64,000 bases of DNA. Source: Planctopirus ephydatiae (GTDB lineage Bacteria > Planctomycetota > Planctomycetia > Planctomycetales > Planctomycetaceae). Within the stretch, counting starts at the first letter, position 1. Every line of letters starts with the position of its first letter. The translations under genes and the position numbers were made by a program. A model generated the notes under the pieces. That model ran no database searches. It had not been told where the DNA came from and saw nothing but the letters and a program-made list of their open reading frames with translations. This document shows, piece after piece, positions 37,491-48,226 of this stretch. The stretch covers positions 4,002,001 through 4,066,000 of the forward strand of contig NZ_CP036299.1 of the NCBI RefSeq assembly GCF_007752345.1, read 5' to 3'.

Positions 37491-38402
37491 ATGAACGCAC
37501 TCAGCTCGATACAGCGCTTGTGGATCACGATGTCGGCAACAATAACGTTCACAAAGATCACCTCCAGCTTCATTGCCGCAGGACTTTGGGCCGGTCTGGG
37601 AATGAATGCAGCTTTGACCGCCGGGGAGCTACCACCCAGCCACGCCCGATGGCAGGGCTTTCCCGTCCATCAGTTCGAAAGTGGTGGCAAACAGGCCATG
37701 ATTGTCATGCCAAGTATGGCTCGCGAAATCCCCGCAGGCCGCGGCAAGCCCTGGGTCTGGATTGGAGAGTTTCCGCATGTGCTCAATGACTTTGAAACCC
37801 GCATGCTGCGGGAAGGATTCGCAGTTGTCTATCTACCCACTCCCAATCAGTTCGGATTAGCCCCCGCCATGAAAGCGTGGGAAGAATTCTATGACCGTCT
37901 AACGCGCGACTATGGCTTTGACCATCAGCCCGCACTCGTCGGCATCAGCCGGGGTGGCTTATACGTTTACAACTGGGCCTCCCGGCATCCCGACAAAGTC
38001 TGCTGCATTTATGGCGACGCCCCGGTGTGTGATGTCCTGAGCTGGCCCGCTGGTCAACCTGTCAACGCCCAATACAAAGGGCCAGGCAGCGCACCCAATT
38101 GGAAAACACTCAAGGAGATTGCCGGGATCGCCAGCGATATCGAAATCGCCAAAGCCGGCTTAAGCCCGATTGATCAACTCGAACCCCTCGCCAAGGCAAA
38201 CATCCCCCTGCTCCATGTCTATGGCGATGCCGACGAAGTCGTACCCTGGGATGAAAACACGGGAGTACTCGCGACGAGATACAAGGCCCTGGGTGGCGAG
38301 ATCACTCTCATTCCCAAGCCCGGCGTCAAACATCACCCCCACGGACTCACCGATTCCACACCCATCGTCGAATTCGTCAGGAAAAGCTGGCTGAAGCAGT
38401 AG
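37491..38402 (+). CDS. Secreted alpha/beta hydrolase
   Basis: The 303-residue protein has an N-terminal hydrophobic signal (about residues 20-45) and an alpha/beta hydrolase fold. The nucleophile elbow is GISRGG (ALVGISRGGLYVYNWA), the acid is probably in VYGDADEVVPW, and the histidine is in the HHPHG segment near the end. GKPWVWIGEFP and LREGFAVVYLPTPNQFG recall planctomycete hydrolases encoded near carbohydrate-degradation genes. The substrate is unknown; export and an esterase-like reaction are likely. Confidence 0.82.
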   Translation: MNALSSIQRLWITMSATITFTKITSSFIAAGLWAGLGMNAALTAGELPPSHARWQGFPVHQFESGGKQAMIVMPSMAREIPAGRGKPWVWIGEFPHVLNDFETRMLREGFAVVYLPTPNQFGLAPAMKAWEEFYDRLTRDYGFDHQPALVGISRGGLYVYNWASRHPDKVCCIYGDAPVCDVLSWPAGQPVNAQYKGPGSAPNWKTLKEIAGIASDIEIAKAGLSPIDQLEPLAKANIPLLHVYGDADEVVPWDENTGVLATRYKALGGEITLIPKPGVKHHPHGLTDSTPIVEFVRKSWLKQ

Positions 38403-38492
38403 TCGCTGTTCGTAAAAATGTGTTGGCACACATGCCCCATATCGAGCATGATCAGGAGAGCCAATTCTTGCACCGGCCACGGGAGCGATACG

Positions 38493-39230
38493 ATGAAGAG
38501 CACATCACCTGATCAACGGAAACTTCGATCTGGCTTCACTGCTCTGGAACTGATCGTTGCCCTTGGTGTTATCGTAGCGCTGGTGCTGTTTCTCATGCCC
38601 ACCGCCAGGCGAGGGCGAGAAGCTGCAAGACGCACGCAATGCCGCAACAATCTCAAGCAGATCGGCTTGGCACTGCACAATTATCACGACCAGCACGGCG
38701 TCTTCCCACCCGCATTTACTGTCGATGCGGAAGGAAAGCCTCTTCATAGCTGGCGAACGCTGATCTTGCCTTATCTCGATCAGGCAGCCCTCTACGACTC
38801 AATCGATCTCTCCAAACCGTGGGATGATCCCGCCAATGCTCACGCGAAAGAAACCGCGACATATTGCTACAGCTGCCCCAGCAACCCTTTGCCCGCAGGA
38901 ATGACGACTTATGTCGGTCTGGTGGGAGAACAGACCTTCTTTTCACCCACCCATCCCCGCAAATACTCCGAATTGCCGCCGGGCAAGTCTTCTCAGTTGA
39001 TCGCGGTATTCGAGCGGGACGACAAACGAGCGGTTCACTGGATGTCTCCCGAAGATGGCACAGCCACCGAACTCCTCACACCTCCGGCCGACCGAAAGAC
39101 CGTCCACACTGGCGGATGCCATGTCCTAATGGCTGATGGAAGTATCCGCTTCCTGAACACAAATCTCTCCCAGGAAACACTCAAAAGCCTCCTTTCCGTC
39201 GATGCCCCGCTCTTCAAGGACGACTTTTAG
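38493..39230 (+). CDS. DUF1559 prepilin-like protein
   Basis: The 245 residues open with a type IV prepilin leader: basic start, then the cleavage/methylation site SGFTALELIVALGVI (cut after Gly, Glu at +5) and a hydrophobic helix. The next part, RRTQCRNNLKQIGLALHNYHDQHGVFPPA, is the DUF1559 hallmark expanded in planctomycetes, and HVLMADGSIRFLNTN is its closing motif. These are pseudopilin-like surface proteins. GGAG precedes ATG 38493; upstream in-frame ATGs lack a site. It ends 8 bp from the convergent DUF2306 gene. Confidence 0.93.
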   Translation: MKSTSPDQRKLRSGFTALELIVALGVIVALVLFLMPTARRGREAARRTQCRNNLKQIGLALHNYHDQHGVFPPAFTVDAEGKPLHSWRTLILPYLDQAALYDSIDLSKPWDDPANAHAKETATYCYSCPSNPLPAGMTTYVGLVGEQTFFSPTHPRKYSELPPGKSSQLIAVFERDDKRAVHWMSPEDGTATELLTPPADRKTVHTGGCHVLMADGSIRFLNTNLSQETLKSLLSVDAPLFKDDF

Positions 39231-39238
39231 CATCGCCT

Positions 39239-39919
39239 TCATTGCGGCGGGAAACCCCACTTCTGACGCCAGTATCGAGACCAGCTTTCATAGATCAACA
39301 GTGGCACCACCCAACTCAGCCAGTTGGCCACCGGATCGAACATCTCAGGATCGATCCACGAAATTTGCGCGTGAGTCACCAGCGCCGTCCCCACGATCAC
39401 TCGCAAAGTAATCGCCGAGCAGAGCAGGATCATCGTGCGTTCCATCCACCGGCGGTGCCGAGCGTATTGCCGCCGCACAGCAGCTCGCCAGCCCAGCAGC
39501 ATGCAGAGAGTCGTCAGGATCGACAGCGTCGCCAGCGAAATCCCGCCGATTGGCCCTGATGCCGCCCAGTACGACATCACCAGCCCGCTGGGTGCCAGTA
39601 CTCCCACCACCAGCAGCACCTGCACTCGGCCCAGCCAGCGATGAAACACAGGCCACCGGCTGCGCATCTTCCCGCTGAGCAGCACCAGCCCGAACACAAT
39701 CGCTAATGGCCCACTCACAATATGGGCATAAAAGGCCCAAGCATAGACTCCAAAAAAGTACCCTTCCCGATTCCGCAAAAACTCGGCGTCGAAATCAGGT
39801 GGCAGGTAATCGGGATAATTGCTGACAATCCCGATCGTCACTCGCAAAATGAGCAACACGATCGTCGCACGCAGTAATAGCAGCAGGATGTTAAGTCGAG
39901 GTGCTGACATAACCGGCAT
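39239..39919 (-). CDS. DUF2306-like multi-span membrane protein
   Basis: The 226-residue protein has about six membrane helices (for example ATIVLLILRVTIGIV, IVSGPLAIVFGLVLL, VQVLLVVGVLAPSGLVM) and conserved histidines in FYAHIVSGP, VFHRWLGRV and YARHRRWMERT, which match DUF2306-type proteins. The histidine pattern suggests heme or metal binding, as in related cytochrome-like membrane proteins (inference). ATG 39919 is taken; ATG 39910 is possible. Confidence 0.75.
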   Translation of the reverse strand: MPVMSAPRLNILLLLLRATIVLLILRVTIGIVSNYPDYLPPDFDAEFLRNREGYFFGVYAWAFYAHIVSGPLAIVFGLVLLSGKMRSRWPVFHRWLGRVQVLLVVGVLAPSGLVMSYWAASGPIGGISLATLSILTTLCMLLGWRAAVRRQYARHRRWMERTMILLCSAITLRVIVGTALVTHAQISWIDPEMFDPVANWLSWVVPLLIYESWSRYWRQKWGFPPQ

Positions 39920-40001
39920 AGACTCACCGGGCGTTGACCATTTGGCACAGAAGATAATCCGTGCACACGATTCAGAATGTTGTACTCCTGAAAAGCATAC
40001 C

Positions 40002-40559
40002 ATGACCACAAAACCCCATCCCCATGACGATCTCGATTTACGCCCCGTGCTAGCAGCCGTCCTCAAAGATTACTCACTCCCGCTGACGGGTGATCATGGC
40101 ATCATCCATTGGGCCCGTGTGCTGGAGAACGGCTTATTGGTCGGTCGGCATGCCGGCGCGAACCTGCGGGTCGTCTCCCTCTTTGCCGTGCTCCACGATT
40201 CAAAGCGGCTCAACGAATGTTCCGACCCCGCTCACGGCCCACGAGCAGCCCTCTTTGCCGAGAGCCTTCAAGGCCAGGTGTTTGAACTTGAAGCCACAGA
40301 GCTGGAACTTCTGAAAACCGCCTGCCGTGGCCATACCCACGAGAAGCACCATCCCGACGTCACGATTCAGACCTGCTGGGATGCTGATCGATTAGATCTC
40401 GGACGCGTCGGCATTACCCCTCATCCAAACTATCTCAACACCAGCCACGCCAAACGAAAAGAAACCATCCAATGGGCCGACGGCCGCGCCAGCATGAGAT
40501 TCATTCCAGAATTAATTCAAAAAGACTGGGGTATCGATTTGCGGCGAATCAGGGCCTGA
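40002..40559 (+). CDS. HD-domain protein (putative metal-dependent phosphohydrolase)
   Basis: The 185-residue product has an HD-like arrangement: GDHGIIHWARVLENGLLVG gives the first His, LFAVLHDSKRLNE gives the HD pair, and CWDADRLDLGRVGI provides the last Asp. Such domains hydrolyse nucleotides or other phosphates. The C-terminal RKETIQWADGRASMRFIPELI is unfamiliar. ATG 40002 starts 83 bp from the divergent DUF2306 start. Confidence 0.78.
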   Translation: MTTKPHPHDDLDLRPVLAAVLKDYSLPLTGDHGIIHWARVLENGLLVGRHAGANLRVVSLFAVLHDSKRLNECSDPAHGPRAALFAESLQGQVFELEATELELLKTACRGHTHEKHHPDVTIQTCWDADRLDLGRVGITPHPNYLNTSHAKRKETIQWADGRASMRFIPELIQKDWGIDLRRIRA

Positions 40560-40866
40560 GTTTTTTGATAAGCAATGCTTTGACAGGTTGCAGTAAATCA
40601 TTCGCAAAACGAATCGGCAGCCAAAAATCGGCGCCGGGTGGCCGATTTATGAGGGTTTGGCGAAGACAGAATCGTTGCAATTCGTCTGGATGGTTGAACT
40701 TCCGGTGCATGGCTGCTACGGTTCGGGAGTGAAATCGACATTCTAAGAAGTGTCGTTTCGTTCCCAGGGTGCTTTCTCACCTTGGATTACAGTGTTTTTC
40801 TCGGTCTGATCCGCTGGCGGCAGAGCCTGCTGCCATACCTTCGCATGAGAGGCTAGGGATTACGGT
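40560..40866. other. Intergenic region upstream of ppdK
   Basis: No gene was seen in this spacer. TTGAAC at 40694-40699 and TACGGT at 40717-40722 are 17 bp apart and are a weak candidate promoter for ppdK, whose codon use suggests high expression. Confidence 0.3.
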
Positions 40867-43590
<2,724 letters not shown>

Positions 43591-43652
43591 ACAGAAGTTG
43601 CCGATCCTCAACTCATGAGTTCGCTCATCGGGTTGTGCGTCTAAAAGCATTC

Positions 43653-43697
43653 ATGGCCGGTGTCAGACTTATCTGACACCGGCCATGTTGTTTTTAG
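43653..43697 (+). terminator. Perfect intrinsic terminator after ppdK
   Basis: CATGGCCGGTGTCAGA (43653-43668) and TCTGACACCGGCCATG (43673-43688) form a 16-bp perfect stem with loop CTTA, followed by TTGTTTTTA. Confidence 0.93.
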
Positions 43698-43897
43698 AGC
43701 CGGTATTCCCAGAGCCATCTCTTCCCTTTCGCACCTCCATGGAATTGCCTGGGCATGACATCCAGATCATGACGCCTCATCATCATTTGGCAGACGAACA
43801 ATGAGTTCCAAGATGATCTGCCCGCAGTTCGTGGTAGACTTTGGCTGGTCACAAAACGTTCTTGCCAGAAACCCCGGGGTGCAAAGGACATCATCAG

Positions 43898-44845
43898 ATG
43901 CCGCTTGAACTTCCTCCACGAGAGCCGTTTCGCCGCACGAATCTCCTCTGGCTGTATGGCCGCCGTCTATTGATCTGGCTGCTGGTTCCTTATCTGCTTG
44001 TGCATCTGCTCCTCATCACTTTTCAGCGGCAGTTGATCTTTCAACCCACAAAGACAGCGCCGCTTTCCGGTCATCTGGCAGGTGCCGGGCTGATCGATGT
44101 GCAGGACGTCAAACTCAAAATCAGCGACAAACTCACTCTCCATGGCTGGTATTACGAGCGACCTGCCATAGCCGAGACTCCCGCCAGGCAACTGTTAATC
44201 TACTTTCCCGGCAACTCGGGCACCCGCAGCGATCGCCAGGAGATCTGCCTCGATCTATTGAGACTGGGCTACAACATTCTGATCTTCGACTATCAAGGCT
44301 ATGCCGAGAATCAGGGCTCACCTTCGGAGCAGCACTTCGCCAGCGATGCTCAAGCGATCTGGAAATTCGCAACCACACAACTCGGCTACTCACCCGAAAA
44401 GATCACACTCTTTGGGGAATCGATGGGAGGTGGTGTCGCCACTCGCATGGCAGCAGAACTCTCTGAAGCCAAGACCCCACCGGCGGCCTTGATTCTCAAA
44501 TCGACCTACTCCTCCATCCCCGCGACCGCTCGCTATCACTACCCATATCTGCCCCTCTTACCACTCTTTGTGTGGGATCCATTCCCCTCGATTGATCGAA
44601 TTGGAAAAGTGACCTCGCCGATCCTGCAATTTCATGGAACAGCCGACCGCATCACCCCCTATTTCGAAGCCGAACGACTCTTCGCCGCCGCCCCCGCACA
44701 ATCCGCCACAGGGATTCCTAAGCAATTTGTCACCATCCCCGAAGGCAGTCATAACGGAGTGCCCGAAGAAACACTGAGGCGGGAAATTCAAAAACTGCAG
44801 GCCCACATAGCGCAGCCCTCAAACCCTCCAGAGGGTTCTAACTAG
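43898..44845 (+). CDS. Membrane-anchored alpha/beta hydrolase (BEM46-like)
   Basis: The 315-residue protein has one N-terminal membrane helix (LLIWLLVPYLLVHLLLI, residues 23-40) and then an alpha/beta hydrolase domain. YFPGNSGTRSDR is the oxyanion region, GESMGGG the nucleophile elbow, HGTADRITPY the acid, and EGSHNG the catalytic histidine, so the triad is complete. The arrangement resembles BEM46/YfhR-type proteins. AAAGGA precedes ATG 43898. Confidence 0.87.
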   Translation: MPLELPPREPFRRTNLLWLYGRRLLIWLLVPYLLVHLLLITFQRQLIFQPTKTAPLSGHLAGAGLIDVQDVKLKISDKLTLHGWYYERPAIAETPARQLLIYFPGNSGTRSDRQEICLDLLRLGYNILIFDYQGYAENQGSPSEQHFASDAQAIWKFATTQLGYSPEKITLFGESMGGGVATRMAAELSEAKTPPAALILKSTYSSIPATARYHYPYLPLLPLFVWDPFPSIDRIGKVTSPILQFHGTADRITPYFEAERLFAAAPAQSATGIPKQFVTIPEGSHNGVPEETLRREIQKLQAHIAQPSNPPEGSN

Positions 44846-44962
44846 CCAGATCGGGAAGAACACGTGCCTGACGCCCATCTTGCCGCGTCATAATCAGGGC
44901 AATAGATTCAATCGCACTGTCCTCGTCCCCATGAGTTGGCGAGACGTAGCAAGGAGAAGAAG

Positions 44963-45568
44963 ATGACCACCATCATAAACGATCCCGAGATGGCCCGCCG
45001 CCTGATCCGCCAGCGGCGTGCGCGCGGGCAGGATCGATACGATGAAGTCTGGAATGGCAGGTACATCATCAATGAACCTCCAAATATCAATCACTCAGAG
45101 TTTGTAGGAACAATCACAGTCGCACTGAGGTTGACATTAAAGAATCTAGCCAGAGTTCTTCCCGGCACGAACATTACCGATCAACAGGATCATTGGAAAA
45201 CCAACTATCGCTGCCCCGATGTGGCCGTCTTTCTCCCTGGCAACCCGGCAGAAGATCGAGACACCCACTGGTACGGTGGGCCTGATTTCGCTGTAGAGGT
45301 TTTGTCGCCGCGCGATGGGGCCCGCAAGAAGCTCGATTTCTACGCCCAGATCGGCACGCGAGAACTGCTACTGATTGATCGCCAGCCCTGGCAGTTAGAA
45401 CTCTACCAGCTTCGCGAAGGCAAGCTGATCCAGACTGCATCAGCGGCAATTGATACCGGCGAAGTCACGTGTGAAACGGTGAGATTGAAAGTTTCACTTC
45501 GGTCAGGTGAAGCGCGTCCTCTGCTCTGTTTAGGATCACTACAAAGCGGCGAGGAATGGACAGTTTAA
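44963..45568 (+). CDS. Uma2 family (DUF820) restriction-endonuclease-fold protein
   Basis: The 201 residues carry the Uma2/DUF820 pattern: INHSEFVGTITVALR at the front, then the PD-(D/E)XK-like core CPDVAVFLP, DFAVEVLSPRDGARKKLDFYAQIGTREL and the strand LLIDRQPWQLELYQL. Uma2 proteins are abundant in cyanobacteria and planctomycetes; their biological role is unclear. AAGGAGAAGAAG lies directly before ATG 44963. Confidence 0.88.
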   Translation: MTTIINDPEMARRLIRQRRARGQDRYDEVWNGRYIINEPPNINHSEFVGTITVALRLTLKNLARVLPGTNITDQQDHWKTNYRCPDVAVFLPGNPAEDRDTHWYGGPDFAVEVLSPRDGARKKLDFYAQIGTRELLLIDRQPWQLELYQLREGKLIQTASAAIDTGEVTCETVRLKVSLRSGEARPLLCLGSLQSGEEWTV

Positions 45569-45614
45569 TTAGCGATTAGTTAACGATGATTGAGTTCGTG
45601 TTGATCGCTTGCAT

Positions 45615-45733
45615 GTACGTTTCATTACGAGTTGGTACATTGCTTCAGAACTACTAAGTGCCATGCTTGTAGCTCTGGACAAGCATGTCTTCGCATTCAA
45701 CATAGCGCTATGATCTCATCAGAAAAAGTCTAA
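45615..45733 (+). repeat. Dispersed palindrome, ATGCTTGC family (copy 6, compensated)
   Basis: The core is ATGCTTGT (45663-45670), loop AGCTCTGG and ACAAGCAT (45679-45686): both arms changed so pairing is kept. The outer flanks GTACGTTTC and CAGAAAAAGTCTAAC are degraded versions of the element ends, so the outer limits given are approximate. Confidence 0.7.
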
Positions 45734-45760
45734 CTCACACGTTGAAGCTTCTCCGCACAA

Positions 45761-46744
45761 TCATCGATGTATCACAGCCCGGCGATTCATCGCTTTCGTT
45801 CTCAATCGATCGCATTTCTCATGCGGCGGCCACTTCTTCCAGGCAGTTTCAAATTCTTCTTCGATCTCTGTCGTCACAGGCACCGCTACGGTCGGCCCCC
45901 ACGACGATTGCACCACACACGGCAACCCTGCCTCCATCAAATGCCTTGCCAAATCCCCCATGAGGGGCGACGAAAACACACTCCCCTGCACTGCCGCAAA
46001 ATGCTGACCCACAAGTTGCCCATATTCGTGCAGGCCTCGTGCGAACTCTTGGAAATTTCGTGACTGAATTCCCGGGAGAATCGACAACAAAGTCAGCGAC
46101 GCCAGGCGATCGGTCGTGGCCTGGGGGATCGGCGTCATCTCACGAAACGCCTTCAATTCAGCCTCCCCCGACAGCCCCGTCGCATTTTTCGGAGAGATGA
46201 GCCACCAACTCCATTCATCAGGGAATTCAGCTCGAACGACAATCGCATCCCGCTGAAGCATCCCCTGCTCTGTCGGTCGCTGGTGGCCGGCATCCACCAA
46301 AAATCCACCCGAGAAGTATCCGAATTGACCAATCGACGACCTCGCTCCACGTCGCGAAAGGCGAAATACCTCGTCGTTGGCCAGAGTGAGGCCCAGAAAT
46401 CGGGCCCACCCATCAACGACAGCCATCGCCAGTTGAGTACCAGAACCCAGACCGGCATGATGAACCAAGGGTCGTCGAACGGTCACCGCCAATGGTGGCT
46501 GGCCCGCAAAGGGTTCATTAGCGCGTAACAATTCCAAAAGCCGCTGAATCCGGGCTTGAGTCTCGCCATCCGCCTGTACGCTATCGCTGGCCTGCGCTGC
46601 TGCCACCAAGTGAACGGCCCAGCCAGGAGATTCCAGCATCACACCTAACCCGCCAAAAGAGCGATCGCGAGCAGGGTCTGTCGAAAGCAGCCCGAAGTGC
46701 AGTCGGCAACCGGTTTCCACAATCATTTCAGCATTCATGAGCAT
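45761..46744 (-). CDS. Beta-ribofuranosylaminobenzene 5'-phosphate (beta-RFAP) synthase
   Basis: This GHMP-kinase-fold protein (327 residues) matches beta-RFAP synthase, the committing step of tetrahydromethanopterin synthesis, which condenses PRPP with p-aminobenzoate. Visible are the start GCRLHFGLLS, FGGLGVML, and the GHMP glycine-rich loop HHAGLGSGTQLAMAV, followed by RRGARSSIGQFGYFSGGFLVD. FSSPLMGDLARHLMEAG is in the C-terminal half. It follows a DUF447 gene by 73 bp on the same strand, a common neighbour in C1 gene sets. ATG 46744 and 46738 are both possible. Confidence 0.9.
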   Translation of the reverse strand: MLMNAEMIVETGCRLHFGLLSTDPARDRSFGGLGVMLESPGWAVHLVAAAQASDSVQADGETQARIQRLLELLRANEPFAGQPPLAVTVRRPLVHHAGLGSGTQLAMAVVDGWARFLGLTLANDEVFRLSRRGARSSIGQFGYFSGGFLVDAGHQRPTEQGMLQRDAIVVRAEFPDEWSWWLISPKNATGLSGEAELKAFREMTPIPQATTDRLASLTLLSILPGIQSRNFQEFARGLHEYGQLVGQHFAAVQGSVFSSPLMGDLARHLMEAGLPCVVQSSWGPTVAVPVTTEIEEEFETAWKKWPPHEKCDRLRTKAMNRRAVIHR

Positions 46745-46817
46745 CTGCTGGCAGGTTTTGAGCGAAGGCTCGTTTCGAGCCCATCAATGACATGTCATTC
46801 TCACGGACTCCAAAACC

Positions 46818-47432
46818 TTAACTCGATTGCGGTCTGTTCGCCAGACGCTGTTCGATGATGGAAATCACCAGCTCCCACGCTTCCCGTTCGCGAGGGCCAC
46901 CCGTCTTATCGACCAGAGGCTGCCAACGCCTGATCTCTTCCCAGATGACTGCCGGTTCGAGAATCGATGTCCGCGTCGCGAGAATGATCGCTTCCAGGAC
47001 GGCGTGCCGGGCGCGATGAAAGCCCACGAAGGGCCTGACAATGCCTGAACTGGCAGCCTGCATGATAATCGTCGCCCTCTGCGATCCAGCGTCGATCGAA
47101 AGAACTTCCAGACTCCACCACTGGCAGCAATCAACCAGCCGATAACCCGTCGCAGGAGGAGCGAGAGGCATGCATGGTGGCAGCGCGAATGGCTCTGGCA
47201 GCGATTCTTTCAGTGCAGCACGCGCCAGCAGCAGCACATCGTCGGTGGTGTGAAAAGTCGCCTGGGGAACAGTCTGCAGATTCGCCAGCGTGGTCGAGGG
47301 ATAAAAAGGCCTCAAAGTGAAACGTGTGAGCTCTGTTGACGATTGTTCGGATGATTCGACAATCGGGCCCATGGGGGCCAGATTCAATTGACCCGTCGCG
47401 TTCGTCGTGAGCAGTAAACCTTCCAGAATCAC
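46818..47432 (-). CDS. DUF447 family protein
   Basis: The 204-residue product resembles the archaeal-type DUF447 family (start ILEGLLLTTNATGQLNLAPMGPIV; RFTLRPFYPSTTLANL; FHTTDDVLLLARAAL). These have a flavin-reductase-like split-barrel look and in methylotrophs and planctomycetes accompany H4MPT genes (from memory). Biochemical function is unproven. GTG 47432 has GAGGGG six bases upstream. It forms an operon with the beta-RFAP synthase gene. Confidence 0.82.
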   Translation of the reverse strand: MILEGLLLTTNATGQLNLAPMGPIVESSEQSSTELTRFTLRPFYPSTTLANLQTVPQATFHTTDDVLLLARAALKESLPEPFALPPCMPLAPPATGYRLVDCCQWWSLEVLSIDAGSQRATIIMQAASSGIVRPFVGFHRARHAVLEAIILATRTSILEPAVIWEEIRRWQPLVDKTGGPREREAWELVISIIEQRLANRPQSS

Positions 47433-47715
47433 AGGCGCCCCTCAAAAAAATCGGCTGGCAAAAGCCGCGAACACTCTGGCAGATTTCAACTTCACGCACA
47501 AAACTGCATCTGGGCAGCTTACGCAACTTTGCGACCGAACGGAACGGGGCGACAGGTTGCCTTTCCTGCCACTGCCAAAATCCGTTTCTGCATGTGGTGG
47601 GCACCTTCTACCCGTGCCGAAAAATGCAGAAATCGTTACAACTGACATACAAGCAGGAGCCTGCCTGCGACATGTCGCCACTCTCCTGAACAACAGACAT
47701 CGACTGGAGCCTCTC

Positions 47716-48156
47716 ATGCAAACCAACCTCTTCCCCACCAGCCACTTGAATATCAAGACCATCGCCAGCGCAGCCCTGCTTGTGGCCATCGTTTCCTCGC
47801 TGGTTCTTCACTCCAGCAGTGGAAATTTGCGAGGTGCGGAAGCCCGCGCTCCCGAGAAACTGTTAAGGCATATCGTGCTCTACAAGTTCAAAGAGACCAC
47901 CACGCCCGCTCAAGTGCAGGAAGTGATCGACACCTTCTCGGCTCTCCCCAAACAGATTCTACAAATCGCCGATTTCGAATGCGGCTCCAACGTCAGCCAG
48001 GAAGGCAAGTCCGAAGGGATGACCCAGGCCTTCGTCGTGAGCTTCCGTTCCGAAGCCGACCTGCAAACCTACCTGACACACCCCGCACACCTCGCCTACG
48101 TCAACGTCGTCAAAGACAAACGCGAAAAAGTGCTGGTGTTTGACTACTGGAAATAA
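47716..48156 (+). CDS. Secreted Dabb (stress-response A/B barrel) protein
   Basis: After a signal segment ([17 protein letters not shown], about residues 15-35), the protein carries a Dabb domain: [29 protein letters not shown], then [25 protein letters not shown] and a final VFDYWK. The 146-residue length suits one domain. Dabb proteins form dimeric barrels; some act on small aromatic or polyketide compounds, but most are uncharacterised. ATG 47716 starts the signal peptide. Confidence 0.85.
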   Translation: MQTNLFPTSHLNIKTIASAALLVAIVSSLVLHSSSGNLRGAEARAPEKLLRHIVLYKFKETTTPAQVQEVIDTFSALPKQILQIADFECGSNVSQEGKSEGMTQAFVVSFRSEADLQTYLTHPAHLAYVNVVKDKREKVLVFDYWK

Positions 48157-48167
48157 CCCATATCACG

Positions 48168-48226
48168 AACTCCCAAACACCAAATACCCAACACCCAACA
48201 CCCAACTTCCAAAGCCTCCACCACCT
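48168..48226 (+). promoter_or_regulatory. C/A-rich leader directly before ileS
   Basis: The 59 bases before ATG 48227 are built of CCAAACA, CCCAACA and CCAACTT-like units with almost no G and no Shine-Dalgarno. Translating them gives a low-complexity N/T/P peptide, so the earlier in-frame ATG at 48140 is unlikely to be the start. Confidence 0.6.

Noticed and set aside
48140-48226. N-terminal extension of IleRS
   Set aside because: It would translate the C/A-rich leader into low-complexity N/T/P sequence, and the conserved protein starts at 48227.
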